DNA of 64,000 bases from Branchiostoma belcheri (lineage: Eukaryota; Chordata; Leptocardii; Amphioxiformes; Branchiostomatidae). Of this stretch, positions 35,869 through 46,934 are shown one piece after another. The notes under the pieces are model-generated. The model had not been told where the DNA came from, did no database searches, and worked only from the letters and a program-made list of their open reading frames with translations. The stretch's first letter is position 1, and every line of letters starts with the position of its first letter. The DNA lies in assembly GCF_001625305.1 (NCBI RefSeq), contig NW_017802491.1, positions 14,977-78,976 of the forward strand, given 5' to 3'. Made by a program: the position numbers and the translations under genes.

Positions 35869-36898
35869 CATTCCTGGCGACCTCAGACCTCATCACAATC
35901 ACAAATGATGACAGATATTCCTTGTTATCAATGTACGGTGTAGATATGACATATGCTGTGTGTACCTTGAAATGTTGCTGCAGAAATGTTCGTCAGACGG
36001 TTGCCATATAGACTAAGGAAGACAAGGTTGCCGAGATTGGCGAATGAACATCTTCCAGTCCCTCACTTGTAATTTTATTGTCCTGTTGTAAACATAATAG
36101 AGCTTTTGAAATGCTTAAGCAACTGTACAATTGCTTAGCATTAAATATTTACTTCCTTGGACAAGCCGTATACGACAGTAGTGCATGAAGTAAACGTTAA
36201 AGTTGTTACTTTTCCTTTTATTTATGCTGTAGCACATATGTTAAGCTAAATGAATGTAGTTTGTAACGTTTAATTCAAGCAGTAAAGACAAGCTTACTGC
36301 GTATTGAAGGCTGTTGTTATGCCAAACGTCTTTTGGCTATGTGTATTAAAGTGTCTAAACACAAAGAACTGAGAACGTATTGAACAAAAAATAACAAAGA
36401 AAAATTCCGAATTTGAGAGGATAATAGTTAACTCCTGCGACTTACGAATAGCGTCAGAAAAGACAGTTTTGTTAGCCTTGCGAAATCCTCCCTCCTCACA
36501 GTCGTGAGACGATTCCTTGACACGTACAGCACCTTAAATAAGGACAGAATACGCATGTAAACTGTTATCCTACTTCTAAATCTGTACTGCGTATCTTTAA
36601 ATAGTAATCGTCATTCAAATAAAACCATCTAAGATTAAGATTCCCACGACTTAGCTACATAGGGTTCTGTGCTAAATATTACACCTTAAGTTAAGAGAGA
36701 TTCAAATGCGGTAAAACACAAGAGCCTGCGATGGCTTAAGTTTTATACATAAAGTCAATCGCTGTAAGAATTTGATGAAATTGATTCTTGCTACGGTAAA
36801 GTCAAACTGTACCCGCTAACGGGCGAGGAAGTGATTGTACAGTGGAGAAGTAGCATAAAAGACTGATGCTCCAGTCCTGTCTTGTCTGTTCTATCGTC

Positions 36899-37500
36899 CG
36901 GTGCATTTATATGCATCTTTCAGTAAACCTGCAATGCGACAGTCCGACGAATCAGTAATGCACAAGATTACAATGCAAGAATTCCAGACACTTTGGCGAG
37001 TACATGTAAGAGTAGGAAAATAAATCATGTGCCAATCCTTAGGGTCACATGTACTAGGGTCACATTTCCAAACCGTGGCCCGGGCGGGTTGTTTTGAACG
37101 AAAAATCATTAATTTGTATCGCAAATATACGCTAACAGTTACCATTTTTTCATCTTCATGTGCTTTCAGTTTGTTGTCTTTTGTATGACATATTTTTCAT
37201 TCCATAAGACTGCCTGGCCGGGCCCTGGTTTGGATATGTGACCTCAGCATTAATGGGAACTTGTGCAACACACTTACTTTTGATGATGATGATCCCATTG
37301 AGCGTCTGCACCTTGACCTCTTTCCCCCCCTGTTGGTCTTGGATCCTTTTCTCTCATTCGGAACATGTAAGGGAAGGATGTCTCCTTCCTGTAACAGACA
37401 TTGAAGGTGGATAAGTTTAACAGAAGGTGTCTGCACTTAATCACTATGATCACTGTGTCAGTAAGTTTATATAGTATTTTTTTATTCTTCAATGAGAAAT
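36899..37500. repeat. local direct duplication, copy 1, with candidate minus-strand exon
   Basis: This segment recurs at 38395-38920 (shared: GCAATGCGACAGTCCG, ACATTGAAGGTGGATAAGTT, GGGAAGGATGTCTCCTTCCT). On the minus strand, 37278-37388 is bounded by an acceptor (CTGTTACAG) and a donor (GTAAGTG) and reads EGDILPLHVPNERKG and then a basic stretch. It could be an exon of the OTU gene at 42112-44213, whose known exons also end in phase 0, but nothing proves the link. The copy starts exactly where receptor unit C breaks off. Confidence 0.35.
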
Positions 37501-37639
37501 CAAAAGTAAACTAGAAAGGCCGACATTTGCTTGAGAGCAAATGCAGCGATGGCTTCACCACATCCCCCATACCAAAAATGGATCTATCCCACGATGGCTG
37601 CGAATAGTCTACACCCCCATGCACCAATGGAACCTTCCA

Positions 37640-38230
37640 ATGCCGGAAATAGCCAAAAAGCCCTATTTCACATAATTTTAAAGTGGTGTATGTCAAAATT
37701 GTGAATGACATTCTTTGGACATGTGACCAAGGTATCCCCATACCAAATTTCAGGTCATTCGGATTTAATATTAGGGCACAGGAGCCAAAAATGTACATTT
37801 TTGGTCCGAAAATAGCAAAAAAGCCCTATTTTACGCAATTTTGAAGTGGTATATGTCAAAAGCGTGAATGACATTCTTTGGACATGTGTCCAAGGTATCC
37901 CCATACCGAATTTCAGGTCATTCGGAATTGATATTAAGGCACAGGAGCCAAAAATGTACATTTTTGGTCCGAAAATAGCCAAAAAGCCCTATTTTTCCCA
38001 ATTTTAAAGTGGTGTATGATGAAAACTTGAATGAATTTTTGTGGACATATGTCCAGGGTATCCCCATACCAAATTTCAGGTCATTTGGTTTTAATACCAG
38101 GGCCCCAGATATCAAAATGTACAAAAATGTATATTTTTTGCCTGAAAATGGTCAAAAAACCCAAATAAAACAATTTTTCAAAAAAAAATGAAAAACATGC
38201 GTCGGGGTATTTGCCCACTTTACCTTCATG
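37640..38230. repeat. 163-bp tandem repeat, about 3.5 copies
   Basis: The block ATTTCAGGTCATTCGG recurs with a spacing of about 163 bp (near 37747, 37910 and 38074). Each copy also has TGTACATTTTTGGTCCGAAA and AGCCCTATTTTA. A decayed fourth copy (CAAATTTCGTGTTATTTTG) lies near 38234. The minus-strand open frames here follow the repeat period. Confidence 0.8.
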
Positions 38231-38394
38231 CCAAATTTCGTGTTATTTTGCCCCAAAACGGCAGAGATGAATCGATTTAAAGAAATGGCAGGAGAAGGAG
38301 AAACATGAGAGAATACAATATGTCTTCACCACTTTGTGGTGAAGCCATAAATATAAGTTAGTATGAGACATTAAATGTACATTGCACAATTGTC

Positions 38395-38920
38395 AATTCC
38401 TCATTTACATGTGTCTTTCAGTAAACCAGATGCAATGCGACAGTCCGCGTAATTGGTCAAAGTAATGGACAAGATTACCATGCAAGAATTCCAGAGACCT
38501 TGGCCAGAGTAGGAAAATAAATCACATGCCAATCCTTAATAAATGGGAACCTGTGCAACATACTTACTTTTGACGATGATGATCCCCTTGAACGACTGGC
38601 CCTTGAGTGTCGCACCCTTGAGTGCCTGCCCCTTGAGTGTCGCACCCTTGAGTGCCTGCCCCTTGAGTCGTCGCCCCCTTGAGTGCCTGCCCCTTGAGTG
38701 TCGCCCCCTTGAGTGCCTGCCCCTTGAGTGTCGCCCCCTTGAGCGCCTGCCCCTTGACCTCTTCCCCCCCCCTGTTGGTCTTGTATCCTTTTCTCTCTTT
38801 TGAAACATGTAAGGGAAGGATGTCTCCTTCCTGTAACAGACATTGAAGGTGGATAAGTTTAACATAAAGTGTCCTATACTGAAATCACTATGATCACTGT
38901 GTCATTACAGAAGCTATTTT
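38395..38920. repeat. local direct duplication, copy 2, with expanded minisatellite exon
   Basis: Copy of 36899-37500. The candidate exon is 38568-38830 on the minus strand, with the same acceptor (CTGTTACAG) and donor (GTAAGTA) and reading [15 protein letters not shown]. It is 152 nt longer than its twin because a 15-bp unit (CCTTGAGTGCCTGCC and variants) has expanded at about 38590-38757. The expansion encodes Gly/Gln/Ser/Arg-rich repeats, and one off-length unit shifts the frame partway. Whether the exon is used is unknown. Confidence 0.4.
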
Positions 38921-39309
38921 ATTCAGTGAAAGTTTCCTGTAATTTGTTTAAAGTGTAATCAAGCCTACAAATTCCCTAAAATCATAGTCTGGACTACCAA
39001 TTTTTCGTAAGCCATAGCAGATAGCCCAGTGGATGACATATTGAGTCATCCTAAGCTTGTACTCAGGATTTCTGTCGCCTAACCTGGGCATGAGATAACC
39101 AATGACATCAGTGGAGTTCTGTGTCATTATTGGTCAGTACTGGCCGGGTATACAAATGTAGCAGGATGAGGGAGCACATCCAGAGTCAATCTTGGTTGCA
39201 TTATCATTACTTTTCTCCCTTCTATTTTTATTGTGCATTATCTGCATGCTTCATTGCAAGTTTACGCAACAGCTCTTGCTTGCAACATTGTGACTTTTTT
39301 GCCAATAGA
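38921..39309. other. unassigned spacer
   Basis: No gene, RNA or repeat is recognised. Confidence 0.3.
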
Positions 39310-41572
39310 GGCTGTACTACTCACCTCCATGGAGCTAGCTCCATGGAGCTAACTCCATGGAGGTAAGTACTTCAGCCCTGCGGCAGATTTTTTTCCAGCT
39401 CCATGGAGCTAGCTCTACGCACTATGAATGCATATGCCTGGTTCACGTCACCTTCAAGAAAAATGCATGGTTCACGTCACTTCAAGAAAACAAACCAGCG
39501 CTATAAATGTCTTGAGAAATAAACAGCCCCGTGCACAAAGAACACACATGGTTCACGTCACCTACAATGTAGAAATCACGTTTTAGAACATATCGTGTTT
39601 AAACTTGTTACGGCCCAGCTCCACGCACTTTGAATGCATATACATGTTTCACGTCACTTTCAAGATAAATACATAAACGTGCTTCCCGTTGCCTTCAAAA
39701 AATACCACGCTCCAGAAAATGGTTAGATCGGTGTATTGTTGTTTGTAAATCTTGGATAATCGTGTTTGGTGGTGTTCTATACGGCCCCACACACTGAGAA
39801 CGATACATGATCATACATGTACACACAGTGTCGTTCTTCTCGAGGCTGTTTTACGCACAGAACCAGCTCCACGCACTTTGAATGCACATACATGTTTCAC
39901 GTCACCTTCAAGATAAATACATAAACGTGCTTCGCGTTGCCTTCAAGAAAAAATACCACACTCCAGAAAATGGTACAGAAAATTGTTTGGATCGGTTTAC
40001 TAGTATTGGTATTTGTAAATCTTGGATGATCGTGTTTGATTGTGTTACGGCAAGGCTGTCCTTGTGTATTGATTGAATGTATACACTACACTAAATTTCG
40101 TGACGTAAACCATGTGTTGGAATTCATACTGCGTGGAGTCACCATAACTTGTCTCGTGGTCTGCATGGCGTTTTCTGCATATCGAAGTCAGTGAGGTTTA
40201 TTTGAGCTCTCCAGTTTAAAAGTTGTCGGGACCTCATCCTGACCACGATATCGATGTCACCTAATGACCTTTGTCAATGATTGGCACAGAGATACGATTT
40301 TCTGCAATCTATCGTGGCTCAGCTTGCGAACAATGTTGGTGTTCATTTTAGAACTGACATACATAAAAGAAAACATGATATCGAAACGAAAAAGCCCTGT
40401 TGAGGCCATTGACATTGTGAAATATAGAATTTTCAGTATTCGCGGTGTTGGTTTCCATTACGCCTTCTTTAGTTGACAAATAATGAACGGTCCCCGGGCC
40501 CACAAACAAAGGGGACAAGCGACAAATAATGAACGGTCCCCGGGCCCACAAACAAAGGGGACAAGCAACACTAATTAATAACAGGCCGGCGCGAACAAGG
40601 ATGGTCAGAACCATGTTTCACGTCACCTTCAAGATAAATACATAAACGTGCTTCGCGTTGCCTTCAATAAGAAATACCACGCTCCTGAAAATGGTTTAGT
40701 TCGGTTTATTGGTATTTGTAAACCTTTGATGATATTCTTTTGGTTTTGCGGCCCTTTGTGAATGACACATGTACGTACACACAGTGCCAGCTGCACAGCG
40801 CTGCCATTCCTAAAATGTTTTGAAGGTGACGCAAACCATGTACTTATGCTTTCATAGTGCATGGAGCCAGCTCTATAGAGGCCAACTTTTCTTCGAGTTG
40901 ACGTGAACCGTGTATATGCATTCATAGTGCGTAGAGCTAGCTCCATGGAGCTGGAAAAAAATCTGCCGCAAGGCTGTACTACTCAGCTCCATGGAGCTGG
41001 CTCTATAGAGGCCATGCCATTTTTTCTTGAAGGTGACGTGAACCATGTATATGCATTCATAGTGCGTAGAGTTAGCTTGAAGGAGGCGATTAGTACAGCC
41101 ATTTATTTCTGAGGACATTCATAGAGCTGTTTTTTTCTTGAAGGTGACGTGAACCATGTATATGTATTATTCTTGAAGGTGACGTGAACCACGCATATGC
41201 ATTCATAGTGCGTACTACGGTAGAGCTAGCTCCATGGAGCTGGAAAAAAATCTGCCGCAAGGCTGTACTACTCACGTCCATGGAGCTGGCTCTATAGAGG
41301 CCATGCCATTTTTTCTTGAAGGTGACGTGAACCATGTATATGCATTCATAGCGCGTAGAGCTATCTCCATAGAGGCGATTAGTACAGCCCCTATTGTCTT
41401 TTTTCTTGAAGGTGACGTGAACCATGTATATGTATTTTTCTTGAAGGTGACGTGAACCACGTATATGCATTCATAGTGCGTAGAGCTAGCTCCATGGAGC
41501 TGGAAAAAATCTGCCGCAAGGCTGTACTACTCACCTCCAGGAGCTAGCTCCATGGAGGTAAGTACTACAGCC
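39310..41572. mobile_element. 2.3-kb foldback element with repeated arms
   Basis: Both ends carry GGCTGTACTACTCACCTCC and its inverse around AGCTAGCTCCATGGAG. The left part (39310-40700) holds several copies of TTCACGTCACCTTCAAGA, and the right part (40810-41572) holds the inverse TCTTGAAGGTGACGTGAACC, with GCATTCATAGTGCGTAGAGC and AATCTGCCGCAAGGCTGTAC. The arms would fold on each other with subrepeat slippage. A 46-bp tandem duplication (40469-40566, containing GAACGGTCCCCGGGCCCAC) sits in the middle. No transposase is seen. This fits a Foldback/Galileo-like non-autonomous element. Confidence 0.7.
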
Positions 41573-42111
41573 CCTTCTCTTTTTTGCCAGTCGGCACCGC
41601 TAGAATTTACCATAGAGCGTTGCTGGCCTTTCAGAATTAACCGTTAAGCATTGCGAGCCTTCATCATTTAACCACCAGGAGTAAGCAGGACCCCCCATGC
41701 AGACCCACTTACATAGCTTGAATCTTTTAAGTGAAAAATCAGAAGGGAACCAAACGTTAGAGACAATACACATTTTCTGTAAATTGCAAATGTCCATTAC
41801 TCCTTGACTGTGCAATCTGACAGTCAGCCTACATTGTACCTGGTCAAAGTCATGCAACTTTACACAAGCGTAAAAGTACCCTCACGGCTGCTTATTGTAA
41901 AATGACCAAAAGAGGCACTCACATAGAACTAGTATACAATATACATGTAATGTATGATCATATGTTTCCACAGCAGGGTTTCAACATGACATCTTTGTGT
42001 CACACTGAATGTTTATGCTGGGATGTTTGTTGGTTACTTCTTAGTTAGGGTACTTCTGAAGCCTCATGACAACAATAATCAAACAGAAAGAGAGAAGCAT
42101 AAAAATATTAC
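41573..42111. other. unassigned sequence 3' of the OTU exons
   Basis: A minus-strand open frame (41600-41857) has no clear domain. A further OTU-gene exon may lie here, but I cannot place one. Confidence 0.3.
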
Positions 42112-44213
42112 CTCTTCTGTGTTCAGTACATCAAAAATGTTTGTAGTCTGGGGAATTTCTTGGTGGTACTGCAATGATGTCACATAATCTGGAAGACAAT
42201 AGGAGTACCTAACGTCTTCCCAGCTGTCATCTTTGGACCCATGACCTTTAGGTACACTCTGTGTGATTATATGGAATAAAATAAATCAGATTAAGTGCAT
42301 GCACACAAAAGCTGTTTCTGTTCAAAACATCCTAAACGTTATTTTACAACTTGTTTGATATCCAATTAAATGTATACATGCACAATTGTTAAATGCACAT
42401 GCTGGGGGAAAATAATGGTCAATCGCAACATTTGCAAGCAAGTGCGGAACATTTACTCCTCCCCCTATACCATCATAAATTGAATATTCCACCACTTAAT
42501 ATCCCTGGTACTGCCAAGCTTTTTGCATGCTATTTAAACTTTCTGATCCTTTGACCTTAATCTGATGGCACTCAAAGTCTACCCTGTTGTGACATATGAG
42601 CAACATATGTGCAGTTTTGGCATTATAACAGGTTTTTGACAGAGACTAGGCTTCCTTTCAGTGTAATTTGACCCCTGTCACTGAGGGGTCTGGAGCACTA
42701 TCGCCCTACTACCGGTATGGGGAGGAAGAAAGTCAGTTTATACCCGTCCCTATACATGACCCTTCAGTCTCCTTTGTTGGGTGAGTACTTGATGTCTCAA
42801 TGCAGAAAAATGCGTGTAGCAACCATTACTACTGTACAAATGAACTTGCCATAAGGAGGCCCTCAATCTTCGTTGTCCAGATGCTCTTAAATTTTAGTGA
42901 CAGTTGAGTGTGTTTGGTAGTAAATCTGTTGTGAATCTCAAATGTGATTTTGTAGTACAAAGCGTAAGGTTGCTTTATTAATGCTTGTGCCAATGGGGAA
43001 ATTTTTGGGGACCGAGAAAAAGCGGTTACACCATGGTCAGGTGGCCTGCTTGAAGAGATGGTCTCCTTGGCAGGTTTGACTGTACACTACACATGTCATG
43101 TGCTATGATGTAGTCAAAGTCCCAAAAAGCTTTTGATTCAATAAATGCACACAATTTTTCAATCGATTCAGCTAAATGTCTTAATGCTTCGTAAGTCATG
43201 TATGCATAACCACTACTGTGGTTATTGATCCATATGAGCACTGCTAGGTTTAACCTCAGCCAGTCTGTGATCATATACACACTAGGAGTAAGATTTATCA
43301 AGCAAAACCAAGTACTAGTGGATATGGTTGATCAACTTCGGGGATCTCGCATTGGTCCCAGTTTTAGGCTGAATCCAAAGATATAAAACTGCCCCGCCTA
43401 ACCTCGAGGATTTTATGTCATTTACGTGAAAGCCTGTTAGTGTTGCGGGCAGTACTATATCCTTGGTTTTAGCCTAAAACCATGCTCTATCTATTACAAT
43501 GAATTCAGCATTAATGTCTGTGCCCTCCAGGGGCCATTTTATTATACATTGGGGTCTTCCGTAGCCAACCACACATGGAAACGGATATTATGATAGAAAT
43601 AAAACCCCAAAAAGTGACACAGGTATGAGATCCTTGAACTTAAGTTTAGCATGACATTACCTTGTCCTGAATCCCCAAACTGGTGTAGTGGGTCTCCCAA
43701 ATGTGTCCCAGGAGGACAGGATGCTCCTTCTCTCTCCAAGGGGATGACCATGATGGATGTATCTTGGTAAGATACTCATCTTGCAGGTTCTACAGGGAAC
43801 AAAAATGAACTTTTCTCTATAAACTGTATCACTTTTTGTACCACAACCATAATAAAAGTGTATTAAGGCATGGAGGTCATGCTGAGTACATAAATGTAAC
43901 CCACGGGGAGATCCTTGCTAATTACTGTCCAAATGCTCCTAATTTATAGTGACAGGGTATCTGGAAATGTCCACATAAAAATCCACCCAAAATATGATGT
44001 TCTGTGTCACAGCTTCCCCATTCACATACATATAGATATAGATATAACATAACCTACCGAACAGCTGCTGATTATCCAAATCGAAATCTGGAAGATGTTG
44101 GCAAGGGCCATCAAGGTGATGTGGTCACCCCACTCTCCACTTTTCTCCATCCTTGTTATGTACTCCTCCCAGCCTCCGCTGACAAACCCGGCCAGGTCTA
44201 CTCTGGAACCAGG
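42112..44213 (-). CDS. OTU-domain protein, three internal exons
   Basis: Exons 44058-44213 (52 codons), 43661-43789 (43 codons) and 42112-42258 (49 codons) have good acceptors and donors and are all phase 0. The first reads SGGWEEYITRM, EKSGEWGDHITLMALANIF and QISIWIISS. The pattern W-GDH-L-ALA with a following beta strand is the middle of an OTU cysteine-protease fold. The second ends HPVLLGHIWETHYTSL, where the H of HYTSL matches the catalytic histidine of OTU deubiquitinases. The third (DDSWEDVRYSYCLPDYV) has no domain I know. OTU proteins cleave ubiquitin chains; related domains also occur in retroelement-borne genes. The exon with the catalytic Asp-x-x-Cys (DGNC) should lie above 44213; I did not find it. 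The gene is thus incomplete here, or its N-terminal exon is diverged or missing. Confidence 0.7.
42259..43660. other. OTU gene intron with a dispersed repeat
   Basis: No exon is seen. The segment 43290-43480 (AAGCAAAACCAAGTACTAGT, CAACTTCGGGGATCT, AACCTCGAGGATTTTATGTC) recurs in related form at 48253-48400 and in part at 52694-52730, so it is an interspersed repeat. Confidence 0.5.
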
Positions 44214-44528
44214 CTGTAGTAATGATAGAATATTGCACATTGAAATTAAGGCATATTTAGAATGGTTTCTGTATTTCAATGTCGCTTTATCGTTTCCCTG
44301 TAGTCCTCTTGAATTTTCATAGAATAAATTTGCTCATCACCTATGCTTTTCACAATCACATTCTACACATACATTGTTGCAAGAAAATGTTTTGTGAGCT
44401 TTGTTTCCCCTCAATTATAAGCACATATATCTGATAAAATTACATCCCATCACGTTTTCTTTCTACATTTCATTATGCACCAAGATTAAGATAGTGTTAA
44501 AAAAATGGTTCCTTACCAACACACGGTT

Positions 44529-44778
44529 TTCCTTCAAAACCCAATTGTTCGTCATTCAAAACTTTATTTTCACCCTTCAAAACTCTATTTTCACCCTTCA
44601 AACCCCTATTTTCACCCTTCAAAACTACAGTTTTCAACTTTCAAAACCCAATTTTTCACCTGTCAAAACCCAATTTTCATCGTTCAAAACTAAAATGTTC
44701 ACCCTTCAGAACCAAAATTTTCACCCTTCAAAACCCAACTTTTCACACTTCAAAACCCAAGTTTCACCGTTCAAAAGT
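44529..44778. repeat. minisatellite of about 21-bp units, plus orientation
   Basis: About eleven units of CTTCAAAACCCAATTTTCAC with small variations. The same unit occurs in inverse orientation at 46640-46905. The plus-strand open frame with a Ser/Lys/Pro-rich pattern is the repeat read as protein. Confidence 0.85.
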
Positions 44779-45298
44779 TACTATAAAGTATCCTCAGGAT
44801 ACTGTGATTGGATCTTCCCAGTATGCTTTGCGCGGAGAAAATGTGGTCTCTTTCCCAGGGCAGGGATACAGAAAAAGAGAGTTGAGGAAAACCTACCCCC
44901 CTAGCTGATACACTGAGGGGGTGTGGTTTTGTTCCCCAAAGATGAAGTTCATTGATATCTCCCTTGGGAATTGAGAGCAATTCTCATACCCAGTGTCTGT
45001 GCCCTATCCCGAGGCTTGTATAGCAGTGTGCCAGTATACCTACCAACACCACACTACCACTTTGAAGAGAAAAAGCTACATTCCAATGAATTTTCTTTTT
45101 CTTTCAACTTTTATACCAGCTATTGCACTATACTACACGTATGAAACCCCCCTAAGTCACATACATAACAGCCAAGAATAAACAGCTGGAAATCCCCTGC
45201 CAACCCCTAATCCAGTTTATGAGTTTGAGGGGGGGGAGGGGGGGTTGTGTTCAGGGCAGACAGCACAATTACATTTGCCCATTGAAACCTATGGTAAT
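44779..45298. other. unassigned sequence
   Basis: No gene or repeat recognised apart from a G-run at 45230-45244. Confidence 0.3.
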
Positions 45299-45640
45299 TA
45301 CCTTCACCAAGAATTGGAGAAGGTTATGTTTTCCTGGCCGTGTGTCTGTGTGTGTGTCTGTCTGTCTGTCAACAGCATAACTCGAGGAAGCTTAGATGGA
45401 TTATCTTGATATTTGGTATGTGGTTAGGTCTTGATGAGAGCTTGAACTGATTAGATTTTGGGCCCCTGGCGGTTTATTATGGTACTGCAGCTGAACTTCC
45501 GGTTTTGATATCTCATGATCTAAACATGCTAGGGTGACGAAATTCGGATGCTAGGTAGCTCTTGTGCTGGGAAAGAAGTGACGTGAGTTTGGTCCCCCTA
45601 GCGGCTTGCTGTGGAACTGTGTTAAAATATTTAAAAGAGT
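45299..45640 (+). repeat. dispersed SINE-like repeat
   Basis: A head GGAGAAGGTTATGTTTTCC is followed by a GTGTGTCTGTCTGTC run, then CAACAGCATAACTCGAGGAA, GATATTTGGTATGTGGTTAG, and CTTCCGGTTTTGATATCTCA. I recall this order as a widespread family of interspersed repeats in marine invertebrates; a diverged copy lies at 1187-1400. Confidence 0.55.
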
Positions 45641-46639
45641 GGATTATCTATGCAATGTTATGTGATGCAGTATGAAATTTGGCAGTATTTTAGTTACTGA
45701 TTGTCTGCAGAAAGAAAAGCAAATGATTATGGTGCTTTCATCTCATTATTATTCTCTTTATTTTCTAGTTGAAGTACAGGACGAAGGGAGGTACTGGTTT
45801 GTTCTGCACCAGGAATGTGGAGTTCAACCCTGCCTAAGACACCAGATCACCATCTATTGCTATCTTCCCTTTCATCATTTAATGTTAAGACCGGAATATT
45901 CGTACCTTGGTTTAACATCTGACAATGTATTATATATATATNNNNNNNNNNNNNNNNNNNNTACGCAAGTCAAACAATTTCATTGTTGGCATTATAATGT
46001 TCTGTGTTATGATATCTAAAGACAAGTATATGTGTATGTGGTAGGATCAATTCTAATAAGACATACCTTGATATATTGGAAGGTTATAGATACATGCATT
46101 TTGACTAGAATCATTATGATTATGATAGGAATAACTTGTTACATCACTGTGTACAATTTTGTAAATATTATTGTCAAAAACCCAAGGTATTGCCTGTGTT
46201 GTACCATTTTTTTGCATTCCTTTTGATACAAATTAAAGACAAAACCTGTCATGCAATTGTCTGTGTTGCCTTATTTTTCATATTTTTATAGATAATCATA
46301 GTATGATTTCACAACAGTGGAGGCATTGGGATGACAAGCTAGAAGACAAGTATCATGTTAGACAATTGTCCAAGAATTTTCTGAAAATCATCCCAGTACC
46401 AAGAAATTTAATTGGAATGGCCTAAGTATAAATTTAGCATAAATATTTACATATCTTAACATTTATGTGTACAGAATTTCTACGAAATTGACCATCACAA
46501 CTCAAAAACTAGTTAAGACATGCGATGTAGAACAGGAGAAAATTTGACTTTGCCGCCAGGAAGTCTACCCATCGTCCCTTGCGCGTGAAACGAGCCTCGA
46601 TCTCGTGAGTGCCGCCGTTTCCATACCACTTTATTATTA
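45641..46639. other. unassigned sequence with a 20-N gap
   Basis: N run at 45942-45961. A TTTTCTAG acceptor-like site at 45762-45769 precedes a plus-strand frame YRTKGGTGLFCTRNVEFNPA and a stop; this could be a terminal exon, but nothing else supports it. Confidence 0.3.
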
Positions 46640-46905
46640 CCATGGTTTTGAAGGGTGAAAAGTTGGGTTTTGAAGGGTGAAAATTTTGGTTTTTGAAGGG
46701 TGAACATTTTAGTTTTGAACGATGAAAATTGGGTTTTAAATGATGAAAAATTGGGTTTTGAAGGGTGAAAATAAAGTTTTGAAGGATGAAAAATTGGGTT
46801 TTGAACGATGAAAAATTAAGTTTTGAAGGATGAAAATTCTACTTTTGAACAGTGAAAATTGGGTTTTGAACGGTAAAAATTGGGTTTTGAACGGTAAAAA
46901 ACTGA
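46640..46905. repeat. minisatellite of about 21-bp units, inverse orientation
   Basis: About eleven units of GTTTTGAAGGGTGAAAATTG with variants (GAACGATGAAAA, GAACGGTAAAAA), the inverse of the array at 44529-44778, with 1.9 kb between the arrays. Confidence 0.85.
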
Positions 46906-46934
46906 CCCGATGAAGCCTTGTCCTTATACCTATG

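Larger units (their letters stand above)
31768..36898 (-). pseudogene. 5'-truncated LRR-FN3 receptor copy (unit C)
   Basis: Ten exon matches to unit B on the minus strand: 36446-36532, 35966-36082, 35297-35402, 34813-34910, 34352-34453, 34054-34216, 33386-33941, 33004-33205 and 31768-31970, plus a remnant of about 28 bp of the large LRR exon at 36871-36898. The signal peptide, LRRNT and the first 11 LRRs are gone. The remnant has lost its splice donor (CACCT deleted) and exon 4 is 117 nt instead of 118, a frameshift. The LRRCT, stalk, FN3 and membrane-helix exons encode the same residues as unit B. Exon 10 is 9 nt longer (NSI inserted), and tail changes include YINV to YIDV. As it stands it cannot make a receptor from its own 5' end; it could serve as a donor in gene conversion or be an assembly duplicate. 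Confidence 0.8.
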
